Source: Azovibrio sp. (GTDB taxonomy: Bacteria > Pseudomonadota > Gammaproteobacteria > Burkholderiales > Rhodocyclaceae). From it: DNA of 64,000 nt. Of this stretch, positions 9,757 through 17,824 are shown in pieces. Numbering within the stretch: position 1 is the stretch's first letter; every line of letters begins with the position of its first letter. The notes below the pieces were generated by a model that saw only the letters and a list, made by a program, of their open reading frames with translations, made no database searches and was not told the DNA's origin. The DNA lies in contig JAOAIO010000001.1 of the NCBI GenBank assembly GCA_026414665.1, positions 37,242 through 101,241 of the forward strand. Reading direction: 5' to 3'. Made by a program: the position numbers and the translations under genes.

Positions 9757-10016
9757 GGCGTCTCCTGCGGGTTGTGGCGCCGCCGCAAGGCGCCGTAGGC
9801 ATCGAGCAGCATCGCGCCGGTGAGGCCGGCGCCAAGCGCGGCCTCGGCTAGACCGATGTCGGGCGCGGCGAGGCGGGCCCAGGCCAGAGCGAGCAGCAGT
9901 CCGAAGGCGATGAAGAGGATGATGGCGCGGTCCAGCCGTGGCGTGCTCAGGCTGCGCCAGGCGCTCCAGAGCAGGCCGGCGGCGAGCAGTAGATCGAAGG
10001 CGAGCGTGACGCTCAT
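9753..10016 (-). CDS. DUF4040/MbhD-like small membrane subunit
   Basis: An 87-residue protein with three hydrophobic helices. The core APDIGLAEAALGAGLTGAMLLDAYGALRRR matches the DUF4040 segment at the C-terminal side of MrpA (compare APDLALTQISVEVVTVILLLLAL in the MrpA of this operon) and the stand-alone MbhD subunit of membrane-bound hydrogenases. It overlaps its neighbours at both ends by 4 bases, so its expression is tied to them. A separate DUF4040 gene is what makes this second set Mbh-like rather than a plain Mrp duplicate. Confidence 0.82.
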   Translation of the reverse strand: MSVTLAFDLLLAAGLLWSAWRSLSTPRLDRAIILFIAFGLLLALAWARLAAPDIGLAEAALGAGLTGAMLLDAYGALRRRHNPQETP

Positions 10017-10315
10017 CGTGCCTCCTTTTGCCAGGGCGCGATGCCGAGCCGGTCGGCACGTCGGGCGATGGCGTAGCTGACGCCGGCGCTCGCCGCGAGT
10101 GATAGGGGCCAGATGACAAGTAGCTTCAAGGCCACCGCCAGGCTATCGGCTTGCAGCGCCAGCCCGGCGAGGATGAAGCCCAAGCCGAGGTTGTCGGCCT
10201 TGGCCAGAGCGTGCAGGCGGCTGTAAATGTCGGGAAAGCGCAGTAGCCCAAGGGTGCCGGCAAAGTAGAAAAAGGCGCCGGCGCAAAGTAGCGCGCCGCT
10301 CATGGCTTCAATCAT
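10013..10315 (-). CDS. MrpG-like antiporter subunit (second set)
   Basis: A 100-residue MrpG-family protein. The start is the ATG at 10315 (MIEAMSGALLCAGAFFYFAGTLG), overlapping the MrpF-like gene by 8 bases. The family signature FPDIYSRLHALAKADNLGLG is present (compare LPDLMSRLHAPTKATTLGVG in the first MrpG). Three hydrophobic helices are seen. It corresponds to MbhC. MrpG is an accessory membrane subunit needed for assembly of the antiporter. Confidence 0.88.
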   Translation of the reverse strand: MIEAMSGALLCAGAFFYFAGTLGLLRFPDIYSRLHALAKADNLGLGFILAGLALQADSLAVALKLLVIWPLSLAASAGVSYAIARRADRLGIAPWQKEAR

Positions 10316-10580
10316 GGCTATCCTCCGGGCTATGCCAGGCGCGCCGGGCGAAGGCGAGGCCGCTGATGGCGGCGAGCAGCGCGAGCACCAAAGCGACATC
10401 GATCAAGGCGGGGCCGCCGCCGCCATGCGCGAGCAGGACCAGGATGCCCACCCCGGTGCTGCCGAACAGCAAGGCGACGAGCATCGGGTCGGCCCGGCCC
10501 GGGCGGCGCAGCGCCACGTGCAGCGCCGGCACCAGGTTGGCGAGCAGGAAGAGCGCAAGCGGGAATTCGAGGCCGGTCAT
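10308..10580 (-). CDS. MrpF-like antiporter subunit (second set)
   Basis: A 90-residue protein with three hydrophobic helices, placed in the MrpF family by position and by the helix pattern ADPMLVALLFGSTGVGILVLLAHGGG followed by LIDVALVLALLAAISGLAFARR. The conserved second-helix/third-helix ALIDVALVLALLA segment matches MrpF/MbhB proteins. It overlaps the MrpE-like gene by 4 bases and the MrpG-like gene by 8 bases. Confidence 0.82.
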   Translation of the reverse strand: MTGLEFPLALFLLANLVPALHVALRRPGRADPMLVALLFGSTGVGILVLLAHGGGGPALIDVALVLALLAAISGLAFARRAWHSPEDSHD

Positions 10581-11047
10581 GGCGCGCCGCCGAAGATTGG
10601 GCCGATGCGCGCCTCCAGGGCGCGGATGTCGCGCTCTATCGGCTGGCGCGCGTCGAGGCTATGCAGGCGTAGGCGCCGGCCTTGCAGGCGCACGCTAAGG
10701 GTGCCGGGCATGAGGCCGAGGGCATTGACGAGTAAAAGCGCCGGCGGGCCTTCTGGCAAGGTTAGCTCGACTTCGAGCATGGCCGGCCGTAACGCGGCCG
10801 GGCCGCGCAAGGCCAGGCCGGCGACTTGCAGGCCGCCGCGCACCGAGTTGGCGACGAAATAAAGGAGAAAGCGGATGCACGGACCAAGGCGCAGCGTTCG
10901 GCTGCCAGGGGGCAACAGGTAATGGCTCGCTGCCAGCGCGGCGGCAACCGCGACCGCGCCGAGGCCGGCGCTTTCCGGTAGGCCCTCGCTTAGCATCCAC
11001 CACAGGAGCAGCAATGCCAGGGCGCGGCGCAATAGGCTTGAGCTCAT
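10577..11047 (-). CDS. MrpE-like antiporter subunit (second set)
   Basis: A 156-residue MrpE/MbhA-family protein with N-terminal hydrophobic helices (LALLLLWWMLSEGLPES and AVAAALAASHYLL) and a soluble C-terminal domain. The MrpE signature VNALGLMPGTLSVRLQGRRLRLHSLD parallels the ITMTPGTVSCDLAADGKSLLVHCLD stretch of the first MrpE. It is the first gene of the second antiporter set, and its ATG overlaps the stop of the first MrpG by 4 bases, so the two sets are translationally coupled. Confidence 0.88.
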   Translation of the reverse strand: MSSSLLRRALALLLLWWMLSEGLPESAGLGAVAVAAALAASHYLLPPGSRTLRLGPCIRFLLYFVANSVRGGLQVAGLALRGPAALRPAMLEVELTLPEGPPALLLVNALGLMPGTLSVRLQGRRLRLHSLDARQPIERDIRALEARIGPIFGGAP

Positions 11048-11562
11048 GTGGCGCCGCCGCTCGCGGTGGGGGGCTGGGAAGCAGCGGCGGGCGCGCTCGC
11101 GTGGTCATCGACTTGCGAGGTTGCGGCCGTGCGCGGCGATGCCGCTGGCGAAGGGGGTTCGATGCGGGCTGCGGCGTGCCGCGCCGGGGCCTCCGCGGCG
11201 GTCTCGGGCGAGTTGGCGAAGGTGCTCCAGTGGCCTGTCTGGCCGGGCCTGGGCAGCTCCCGGTAGGGCTCCTGCAGGGTATGCATGTGCGCCTTGGCGA
11301 GAAAGTGCGCGGTGATCGGCGCGGTGAGAAAGAGGAATAAGGAGATCAGCAGTTCGTGGATCGAGAGCGTGCCGCGCAAGATGAGGAAATAGGTCATCGA
11401 GGCCATCAGCGCGCCACCGACCCCGAGCGTGGTAGCCTTGGTCGGCGCGTGCAGGCGGCTCATCAGATCGGGCAGCTTCACCATGCCGAACGAGCCGACC
11501 AGGGCGAAGCTCGCCCCGACGACGATCAGGGCGGCGACCAAGAGTTCGTGCGCGAATTGCAT
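11044..11562 (-). CDS. mrpG: Mrp antiporter subunit G with long C-terminal tail
   Basis: A 172-residue MrpG/PhaG protein. The first ~105 residues hold the three-helix core, with VKLPDLMSRLHAPTKATTLGVGGAL and LFLFLTAPITAHFLAKAHMH. The last ~65 residues are an Ala/Pro/Thr-rich low-complexity tail, absent from the second MrpG in this operon and longer than usual in the family. It starts 36 bases after mrpF, the longest gap in the first set, and overlaps the next gene (MrpE-like) by 4 bases. Confidence 0.9.
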   Translation of the reverse strand: MQFAHELLVAALIVVGASFALVGSFGMVKLPDLMSRLHAPTKATTLGVGGALMASMTYFLILRGTLSIHELLISLFLFLTAPITAHFLAKAHMHTLQEPYRELPRPGQTGHWSTFANSPETAAEAPARHAAARIEPPSPAASPRTAATSQVDDHASAPAAASQPPTASGGAT

Positions 11563-11598
11563 CGTGATTCCTTTCGTCCAGGTAAGTGCGCTGCCGGC

Positions 11599-11868
11599 TT
11601 ATTCGATCACGTCGCCGCGTAGGATGAACTTACAGTAGGCCACGGTCGAGACGAAGCCGAACATGGCAAATAGCAAGGCGGCCTCGAAATAAATGGCGCT
11701 GCTTTCCTGAATGCCGTAGATGATGATGAGCGCGATGCTATTGATGACCATGGTATCGACCGCGAGGATGCGATCGAGCGTCGAGGGGCCGGCGAGGAGA
11801 CGCCAGAGATTGAACAAGAGCGCCAGGCACAGTGCGCCATAGGCGTAGAGAATGGCGTACTCGATCAT
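11599..11868 (-). CDS. mrpF: Mrp antiporter subunit F
   Basis: An 89-residue MrpF/PhaF protein with three helices. The family hallmark AGPSTLDRILAVDTMVINSIALIIIYG is clear, with the conserved Asp residues, followed by IYFEAALLFAMFGFVSTVAYCKFI. It starts within the stop of mrpE (ATGA overlap). It is an essential accessory subunit of the Mrp complex in the inner membrane. Confidence 0.93.
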   Translation of the reverse strand: MIEYAILYAYGALCLALLFNLWRLLAGPSTLDRILAVDTMVINSIALIIIYGIQESSAIYFEAALLFAMFGFVSTVAYCKFILRGDVIE

Positions 11869-12395
11869 GCGAAGATCTCCAGGAGCCGGGCTTCGTAGCG
11901 CGTCTTCATGCTTTGGATGGCGGCGTCGAGGTCCGGCGCGTCGAGGCAGTGCACCAGCAGGCTCTTGCCGTCGGCGGCGAGATCGCAGCTCACCGTGCCC
12001 GGGGTCATGGTGATGGTGCCGGCGAAAATGGTGATGGCTTCGGGGTTGGTGAGCGCGAGTGGCACCACGGCCCAGCGCGTCTTAAGGCTGGCGCTGGGGC
12101 GAAACAGGATGATGCGCGCGACTTGCAGGTTTGCCACGACGATGTCCCAGAGCACGAGCAGCACGTACGCCAGCGCCTTGCCGTAGCGGCGGATGTCGGG
12201 GCGGTCGGGCCAGAAGTTGGCGGTCAGGCGGGCGATCACGAGACCCAGGATGAGGCCCAGGATGAAGCCGCCGGGATTGAAGCCGTTGATCAAGAGCATC
12301 CAGATGAGCGTGAGGACTAAAGTCAGGAGCGGATGTGGCACCCAGCGGCGCAGCAGGGTCGGTTGGGCGGAGGGGCGGGGCGCATCGGGCATCAT
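11865..12395 (-). CDS. mrpE: Mrp antiporter subunit E
   Basis: A 176-residue MrpE/PhaE protein. I chose the ATG at 12395 (MMPDAPRPSAQP...), which overlaps the mrpD stop; the ORF-track start at 12689 is a read-back into mrpD. Features: hydrophobic N-terminus PLLTLVLTLIWMLLINGF, then VLLVLWDIVVANLQVARIIL, and a soluble C-terminal domain with LTNPEAITIFAGTITMTPGT, the MrpE signature. It supports assembly of the cation/proton antiporter. Confidence 0.93.
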   Translation of the reverse strand: MMPDAPRPSAQPTLLRRWVPHPLLTLVLTLIWMLLINGFNPGGFILGLILGLVIARLTANFWPDRPDIRRYGKALAYVLLVLWDIVVANLQVARIILFRPSASLKTRWAVVPLALTNPEAITIFAGTITMTPGTVSCDLAADGKSLLVHCLDAPDLDAAIQSMKTRYEARLLEIFA

Positions 12396-13927
12396 TCGGC
12401 ATCTCCGGCGGTGAGGTTGGGACGAGGCGAGAGCACGGTGGCGATATAGCCCTCTGGGGCAAAGATCTGCGCTGCCGTGGCGTCGAGATAGCGGCTGATT
12501 GGCCCGGCGAACAGGGTGAGCGCTACCGGACCGGCCAGGATGAGGCCAGTGGCGACATAGGCGAGCGGCTGGCGGCCGCCGCGCGACGGAAAGCTGCCGG
12601 GCTCGCCCATGCTCTTCCAAAACAAGGTGCTGCCGGCGCGGCCAAAGCCGATGATGGCGAGCAGCGAGGTGGTGAGGACGAGCGCCCAAATCCAGACGGC
12701 TGCGTCATGCGCGCGGGCGGCGTCGAGAATCAGCAATTTGCCAATGAAGCCCGAGAGTGGCGGCATCCCGGTCATGGCGATGGCCGCGACGAAGAACAGC
12801 GGTGCCAGCAAGCCGATCTGGGCGAAGCGGGGGCCGACGGAGAGCGCGTCGGCGGCGCCCGGACGGCGCCGGGCGATGAGGTCGGCGATGAGGAACAGTG
12901 CCGCGCCGGCTAAGGTCGAGTGGAGCAGGTAATACAGCGCGGCTGCCAGGGCTTGGGGCGTAAATAGGGCAATCGCGGTCAGCAGCGTGCCCATCGAGCC
13001 GATCACGGCGAAGCTGGCGAGCTGGCCCAGACGCCGCGCCGCGAGCACGCCGACCATGCCCAGCGCCAGGGTGACGAGGGCCGCCGGCAGCAGCCAGGGC
13101 GCCGCCAACCAGGCCGACTCCCCGGCGCTGGCGCCGAAGGCGAGGATGTAGAGGCGGATGATGCAATAGGCGCCTACCTTGGTCATGATGGCGAACAGCG
13201 CCGCTACCGGGGCCGAGGCATGGGCATAGGTGCCGGGCAGCCAGAAATGCACGGGCACGAGGGCGGCTTTGAGCGCGAACACCAAAAGTAAGAGCAAGGC
13301 GCCGGTGTGCAGCAGGGCCTGGTCGGCCGGCGCCACGGCGGGCACGCGCAGGGCCAGATCGGCCATGTTCAGAGTGCCGGTGACTGAGTAGATCATGGCC
13401 ACGGCGATCAGAAACAAGGTCGAGCCCATCAGGTTGATCACGACATACTGCACCCCGGCCTTGATCCGTGCCGCGCCGCCGCCGTGCACCATGAGGCCAT
13501 AGGAGGCGATCAGCAGCACTTCAAAGAATACGAACAGGTTGAAAAAGTCGCCGGTCAGGAAGGCGCCGTTGATGCCCATCAACTGAAATTGGAACAGGGC
13601 ATGGAAGTGCCGGCCTTGGCGGTCGTGCCCGTCGATGGCGAACAACAGCACGGCGACGGCGAGAGCGGCGGTGAGCAGCAGCATCAGCGCGGCGAGCCGG
13701 TCGAGCACCAAGACGATGCCGAAAGGCGCGGGCCAATTGCCGAGTTGGTAGGTGAGCACCGTGCCCGTCGCAGCGGTATGCATGAGGCCGATGGCGAGCG
13801 CCAACGAGAGCAAGGTTCCGGCCATGGAAAAAACCCGGGCGAGCACGATGTCGTGGCGCGCCGCCATCACGAGGATGGGCGCCAGCAAGGCCGGCAGCAG
13901 GATGGGGAAGATGATCCAGTGGTTCAT
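12392..13927 (-). CDS. mrpD: Mrp antiporter subunit D
   Basis: A 511-residue ND4-type antiporter subunit. The start is the ATG at 13927 (MNHWIIFPILLPALLAPILV), overlapping the mrpC stop by 4 bases. Signature segments are NLFVFFEVLLIASYGLMVHGGG (helix-5 Glu) and LKAALVPVHFWLPGTYAHASAPVAALFAIMTKVGAYCIIRLY (helix-7/8 Lys residues). MrpD and MrpA together form the ion path that exchanges cytoplasmic Na+ or K+ for protons. The C-terminal ~60 residues after GFGRAGSTLFWKSMGE are typical of PhaD. Confidence 0.94.
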   Translation of the reverse strand: MNHWIIFPILLPALLAPILVMAARHDIVLARVFSMAGTLLSLALAIGLMHTAATGTVLTYQLGNWPAPFGIVLVLDRLAALMLLLTAALAVAVLLFAIDGHDRQGRHFHALFQFQLMGINGAFLTGDFFNLFVFFEVLLIASYGLMVHGGGAARIKAGVQYVVINLMGSTLFLIAVAMIYSVTGTLNMADLALRVPAVAPADQALLHTGALLLLLVFALKAALVPVHFWLPGTYAHASAPVAALFAIMTKVGAYCIIRLYILAFGASAGESAWLAAPWLLPAALVTLALGMVGVLAARRLGQLASFAVIGSMGTLLTAIALFTPQALAAALYYLLHSTLAGAALFLIADLIARRRPGAADALSVGPRFAQIGLLAPLFFVAAIAMTGMPPLSGFIGKLLILDAARAHDAAVWIWALVLTTSLLAIIGFGRAGSTLFWKSMGEPGSFPSRGGRQPLAYVATGLILAGPVALTLFAGPISRYLDATAAQIFAPEGYIATVLSPRPNLTAGDAE

Positions 13928-14304
13928 CGACGCGTCTCCCCGGCATCCGGCACCGATTCGAAATTCTCGTGCTCGATCGTCTCGGGGATGCCGTCTACGT
14001 GGTCGCTGCCGCTCTCTAGGTAGCTGCGCAGCGCCAGCACCACGATCACGGCAGTCATGCCGAAGGAAATGACGATGGCGGTGAGCACCAGGGCTTGGGG
14101 CAAGGGGTCGGTGTAGCCGGATGCGAGCTTGGAGATCACCGGTGGCATATTGACGGCGAGGCGGCCTGAGGCGAACAGGAAGACATTGGTGGCGTAGGTG
14201 AGCAACGACAGACCGAGCACCACGGCAAAAGTGCGGCCGCGCAAGACGAGATAAACGCCAGCTGCGGTCATGATCCCGACGGCGCTGGCAACGAGCCATT
14301 CCAT
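13924..14304 (-). CDS. mrpC: Mrp antiporter subunit C
   Basis: A 126-residue MrpC/PhaC protein of the NuoK family. The ATG at 14304 (MEWLVASAVGIMTAAGVYLVLRG) is preceded by a GAGG ribosome site and lies 2 bases after the mrpA stop; the ORF-track start at 14379 lies inside mrpA. Motifs are LGLSLLTYATNVFLFASGRL and DPLPQALVLTAIVISFGMTAVIVVLALR. The C-terminus is an acidic tail of about 25 residues. Confidence 0.94.
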   Translation of the reverse strand: MEWLVASAVGIMTAAGVYLVLRGRTFAVVLGLSLLTYATNVFLFASGRLAVNMPPVISKLASGYTDPLPQALVLTAIVISFGMTAVIVVLALRSYLESGSDHVDGIPETIEHENFESVPDAGETRR

Positions 14305-14306
14305 CC

Positions 14307-17159
14307 TCAAGCCTCCTCTGCTTGGTTGGGGGTGGGTTGAAGCGGCGGCCTCCTCGGCGCCGCGCAGACTGGCAGGCACTCGGCGCGGCGGCCGATGCGC
14401 GAGAGATTGGCGAGCGCCAGCATCACCGCGCCTACCACGGTGAGGAACACGCCGGTATCGAAGGCCATGGCCGAGGCCAACTCGAACTCACCCACCAGAG
14501 GCAGGTGGAAGTGCCCGAAGGTGCTGGTCAGGAAAGGGTGATCGGCGAGCCAGGCGGCGATGCCGGTCGCGCCGGCCACGAGCACGCCGAGGCCGATCAG
14601 GGCGTGGTAATCGACCTTCATGCGCTGCGCCGCCCAGCCGAAGCCGCTTGCCATGTACTGCATGATCAAAGCGATGGCCACGACCAGCGCGGCGATGAAG
14701 CCGCCGCCGGGCACGTTGTGGCCGCGCAAGAAGATGTAGGCGCCCACCATCAGCGCCAAGGGCAACATCACCCGGGTGGCGACCACGAGGAGCAGCGGAT
14801 GGCGGTCGCCGGATCGCTTTTGATCGGGGACCCAGGCCGCCAGCTTACGGCCGACGGCGCCTTGCAGGGCGCCATCGAGCAAGGCGTAGATGGCGAGCGC
14901 GGCGATGCCGAGCACGATGATTTCGCCGAAAGTATCGAAGCCGCGAAAATCGACGAGGATCACGTTCACCACATTCGTGCCGCCGCCGCCAGGCACCGAC
15001 TTCTCCAAGTAGTAGCCGGACAAAGTGGCGGCGTCCCGCGTCAGCATCGCCCAGCAAGCGCCGCCCACGCCCATGCCGGCGAGGCTGGCGAGGCCGGCGT
15101 CGCGCCACTTCCGCCCAAGGCTGCTTTCCGCTGGGGTTTCCTTGGGCAGCAGATTGAGGGCGAGGAGCAAGAGGATCACCGTCACCACTTCCACGGAGAT
15201 TTGCGTGAGCGCCAGATCCGGGGCCGAGAAATAGATGAAGCCGAGACAGACGATCAAGCCGACGACCCCGACGGTGAGCAGCGCTACCAGACGCTGCCGA
15301 TGCAAGCACACCACCGCAAGGCTCGCGGCTGCCAGCAGCAGCCAGGCGATCACGGCCACCGGATGCGCCGGTAGCAGGGCGCGGCTGCCGGGGCTGTGGC
15401 TCGCGCCGAAGAAAGCGGCGCCGCCCAGCAGCACGGCGGCGCCGAGCATGAAAGCGAGATGACGTTGCAAGGAAGCGTTGTGCAAGCCGTGCATGCCGCG
15501 CTGGGCCAGGGCCACGGCGCCGGCGATGCTGGCTTGGAACATGGTTTTCGCGTCCGGGTGCGGGCCAGCTTGCCAAGCGGCGCGCAGGGCCGGGTAGCGC
15601 CAGAGTAGGGCGAGGCCGAGTGCGATGGCGATGGCGCTCATGAACAGCGCCGGGGTGAAGCCGTGCCAGAGCGCCAAGTGGTAATCGGGCAGGGGGCCGC
15701 CGATCACGGCGCCGGCCACCGTGGCTACCAGAGGGCCGGCGATTGGGGCGGGGAACAGGCCGATCAACACCACCAGCGCGACCAGCAGGGCAGGCGGTCC
15801 CCAGAGACCGAGGGGGGGATCGTGCGGGATGTGCGGATAGTCGTTCCGGGGCTTGCCGAAGAAGACATGGACGATGTAGCGGAAGGAATAAGCCACCGAG
15901 CACACGGCGCCCAGGGTAGCAAGCAGTGGCACCGGCCAGTCCTGCCCGAGCCAGGCCGTGTGGGCTGCCGCTTCCAACATCATTTCCTTGGAAAGAAAGC
16001 CGTTGAGGAACGGCATTCCGGCCATCGAGGCGGCCGCCAGGAGCGCCAGGGTGCCGCTGATCGGCATCAGCGCCATCAAGCCGCCCAAGCGCTTGATGTC
16101 GCGGGTGCCGGCCTCGTGGTCGACGATGCCGGCGTTCATGAACAGGGCGGCCTTGAAAGTGGCGTGGTTGAGGATGTGGAATACCGCCGCCACGGCGGCC
16201 ATGGGCGAGCCTAGGCCGAGCAAGAAGGTGACGAGGCCCAAGTGGCTGACCGTGGAAAAGGCCAGCAGCCCCTTTAGATCATCCTTGAACAGCGCGATCC
16301 AGGCGCCGATGACCATGGTCACGAGGCCGGTCGTGGCGACCAGGTAGAACCAGGCATCGGTGCCGGCCAGTACCGGCCAGAGGCGGGCCAGCAAGAACAG
16401 CCCGGCCTTCACCATGGTGGCCGAGTGCAAGTAGGCGGACACCGGAGTGGGCGCCGCCATGGCGTGCGGCAACCAGAAGTGGAAGGGGAACTGGGCGCTC
16501 TTGGTGAAGCAGCCGCCCAAAATCAAGAGTAGGGCCGGCAGGTAGAGCGGCGAAGCCTGAATGGTCTCCTTGTGCTGCAGGATCACGCTCAAATCGTAGG
16601 AGCCGGCGATGTGCCCGAGCAGCAACATGCCGGCGATCATGGAGAGGCCGCCGGCGCCGGTGATGGTGAGCGCCATGCGCGCGCCCTGGCGGCCTTCCGG
16701 CAGGTGCCGCCAATAGCCGATGAGGAGGAAGGAGGAGAGGCTGGTCAGTTCCCAGAAGATGAGCAGTAAGAGAATGTTGTCGGACAGCACGATGCCCACC
16801 ATGGCGCCCTGAAAGAGCAGCAGGTAGGTATAGAAGCTGCCCATGGGGTCGTCCTTGGCCAAGTAGAAGCGGGCGTAGGTGATGATCAGGAGGCCGATGC
16901 CGAGGATCAAGCCGGCGAAGAAGAAACCCAGGCCGTCCAGAAAGAAATTCACGTTAAGGCCGAGCTGGGGCAGCCATTCCCAGCCTGCCTGTACCACCTC
17001 GCCGCGAAACACGGCTGGGGCGTGCGTCAGCAGCAACAGGAAGGCCAGCAGGCTGACCGTGAAGGTACTGGTGGCGCAGGCGTTGCGCCCGGCGCGCAGC
17101 ATCAGCGCCGGCAACAAGGCCCCGAGAAAGGGCAGCATCACGATCAGGGCAAGGCTCAT
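14307..17159 (-). CDS. mrpA: Mrp antiporter subunit A fused to B (PhaAB type)
   Basis: A 950-residue protein, the first gene of the operon. Residues ~1-480 are an ND5-like core with FWELTSLSSFLLIGYW (helix-5 Glu) and TKSAQFPFHFWLPHAMAAPTPVSAYLHSATMVKAGLFLLAR. The MrpA-specific C-terminal part follows: a DUF4040-like APDLALTQISVEVVTVILLL and NVVNVILVDFRGFDTFGE. The final ~150 residues carry the MrpB domain (RGHNVPGGGFIAALVVAIAL), so A and B are fused, as in group-2 Mrp/Pha systems of proteobacteria. The complex exports Na+ or K+ in exchange for protons and supports alkali and salt tolerance. A promoter-like pair lies upstream at 17.24-17.27 kb. Confidence 0.95.
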   Translation of the reverse strand: MSLALIVMLPFLGALLPALMLRAGRNACATSTFTVSLLAFLLLLTHAPAVFRGEVVQAGWEWLPQLGLNVNFFLDGLGFFFAGLILGIGLLIITYARFYLAKDDPMGSFYTYLLLFQGAMVGIVLSDNILLLLIFWELTSLSSFLLIGYWRHLPEGRQGARMALTITGAGGLSMIAGMLLLGHIAGSYDLSVILQHKETIQASPLYLPALLLILGGCFTKSAQFPFHFWLPHAMAAPTPVSAYLHSATMVKAGLFLLARLWPVLAGTDAWFYLVATTGLVTMVIGAWIALFKDDLKGLLAFSTVSHLGLVTFLLGLGSPMAAVAAVFHILNHATFKAALFMNAGIVDHEAGTRDIKRLGGLMALMPISGTLALLAAASMAGMPFLNGFLSKEMMLEAAAHTAWLGQDWPVPLLATLGAVCSVAYSFRYIVHVFFGKPRNDYPHIPHDPPLGLWGPPALLVALVVLIGLFPAPIAGPLVATVAGAVIGGPLPDYHLALWHGFTPALFMSAIAIALGLALLWRYPALRAAWQAGPHPDAKTMFQASIAGAVALAQRGMHGLHNASLQRHLAFMLGAAVLLGGAAFFGASHSPGSRALLPAHPVAVIAWLLLAAASLAVVCLHRQRLVALLTVGVVGLIVCLGFIYFSAPDLALTQISVEVVTVILLLLALNLLPKETPAESSLGRKWRDAGLASLAGMGVGGACWAMLTRDAATLSGYYLEKSVPGGGGTNVVNVILVDFRGFDTFGEIIVLGIAALAIYALLDGALQGAVGRKLAAWVPDQKRSGDRHPLLLVVATRVMLPLALMVGAYIFLRGHNVPGGGFIAALVVAIALIMQYMASGFGWAAQRMKVDYHALIGLGVLVAGATGIAAWLADHPFLTSTFGHFHLPLVGEFELASAMAFDTGVFLTVVGAVMLALANLSRIGRRAECLPVCAAPRRPPLQPTPNQAEEA

Positions 17160-17401
17160 GGGCTATCCATCCGCAAAACACGACGTTCGGCTGCCTACCG
17201 CTCACGCTCAAGGCAAGCCCCGGTCAGGCCGGGGCTGCGGGGCAGTATAAGATGGTTTCGCCGGCTTCTCCAAGGCCGGGGCTTGACATATAGCCAACAA
17301 ATGCAATCCGAGCTGGCGCTCCGTGCGCCTGGCGGCGGCTTCTTGCGCCGCAACAAATCATTACATTCCGTCACTTGGGGGCTGGGTTAGAATCGCGGGC
17401 C
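17160..17401. other. Divergent intergenic region between mrpA and ybgC
   Basis: A spacer of 242 bases without a gene. It holds a perfect 8-bp inverted repeat (AGCCCCGG and CCGGGGCT, 17216-17236) and a second copy of the 11-mer AGGCCGGGGCT at 17273-17283. It also holds candidate promoters for both directions. The hairpin would fall in the 5' leader of the mrp transcript if the proposed promoter is right. No RNA family was recognised. Confidence 0.5.
17244..17273 (-). promoter_or_regulatory. Candidate sigma70 promoter for the mrp operon
   Basis: Read on the minus strand, TTGGAG (17268-17273) and TATACT (17244-17249) are separated by 18 bases. They lie about 85 bases upstream of the mrpA start. 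The -10 match is good and the -35 partial. Inferred from sequence only. Confidence 0.35.
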
Positions 17402-17824
17402 ATGGAACAGGCACGCACAACCCACGCCTTCAGCATCCCCGTGCGGGTTTATTACGAGGATACGGATGCCGGCGGCGTCGTCTATTACGCCAATTACCTG
17501 AAATTCTTCGAGCGCTGCCGCAGCGACTGGATGCGCGCGCTGGGCTACGACCAATCCCAACTGGCGCGCGAGCATGGCATCGTGTTCGTGGTCGGCGGCG
17601 TCAGCTTGCAGTATCTGAAGCCGGCGCGGCTCGACGATCTGCTAAGCGTCGGGTTGGAAGTGGAAAAACTCGGGCGGGCCCAGGTGGTGCTGCGGCAATA
17701 CGTGCGCCGCGATGCCACGGATCTGGCTGTCGGCAGCGTGCAGATCGTCTGTGTCGATCCTCTCAAGATGAAATCCACGGCCATTCCCGCCTGGCTGCGG
17801 CAACAACTGGAGTCCCTCGCATGA
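17402..17824 (+). CDS. ybgC: Acyl-CoA thioesterase YbgC of the Tol-Pal cluster
   Basis: A 140-residue hotdog-fold thioesterase. I chose the ATG at 17402 ([22 protein letters not shown]); the ORF-track start at 17375 is less likely. The family motif [24 protein letters not shown] carries the catalytic Asp in the conserved D-x-x-G-x-V-x(2)-x-N arrangement. It begins the tol-pal operon in most proteobacteria and is tied to the inner-membrane phospholipid machinery. Its stop overlaps the tolQ start (ATGA). A weak promoter (TTCCGT, 16 bases, TAGAAT) lies at 17366-17393. Confidence 0.93.
   Translation: MEQARTTHAFSIPVRVYYEDTDAGGVVYYANYLKFFERCRSDWMRALGYDQSQLAREHGIVFVVGGVSLQYLKPARLDDLLSVGLEVEKLGRAQVVLRQYVRRDATDLAVGSVQIVCVDPLKMKSTAIPAWLRQQLESLA

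Noticed and set aside
5814-17159. A membrane-bound hydrogenase or a DAB-type bicarbonate transporter
   Set aside because: No NiFe large or small subunit, no NuoB/C/D/I-like gene and no DabA (DUF2309) gene is present in or next to the operon.
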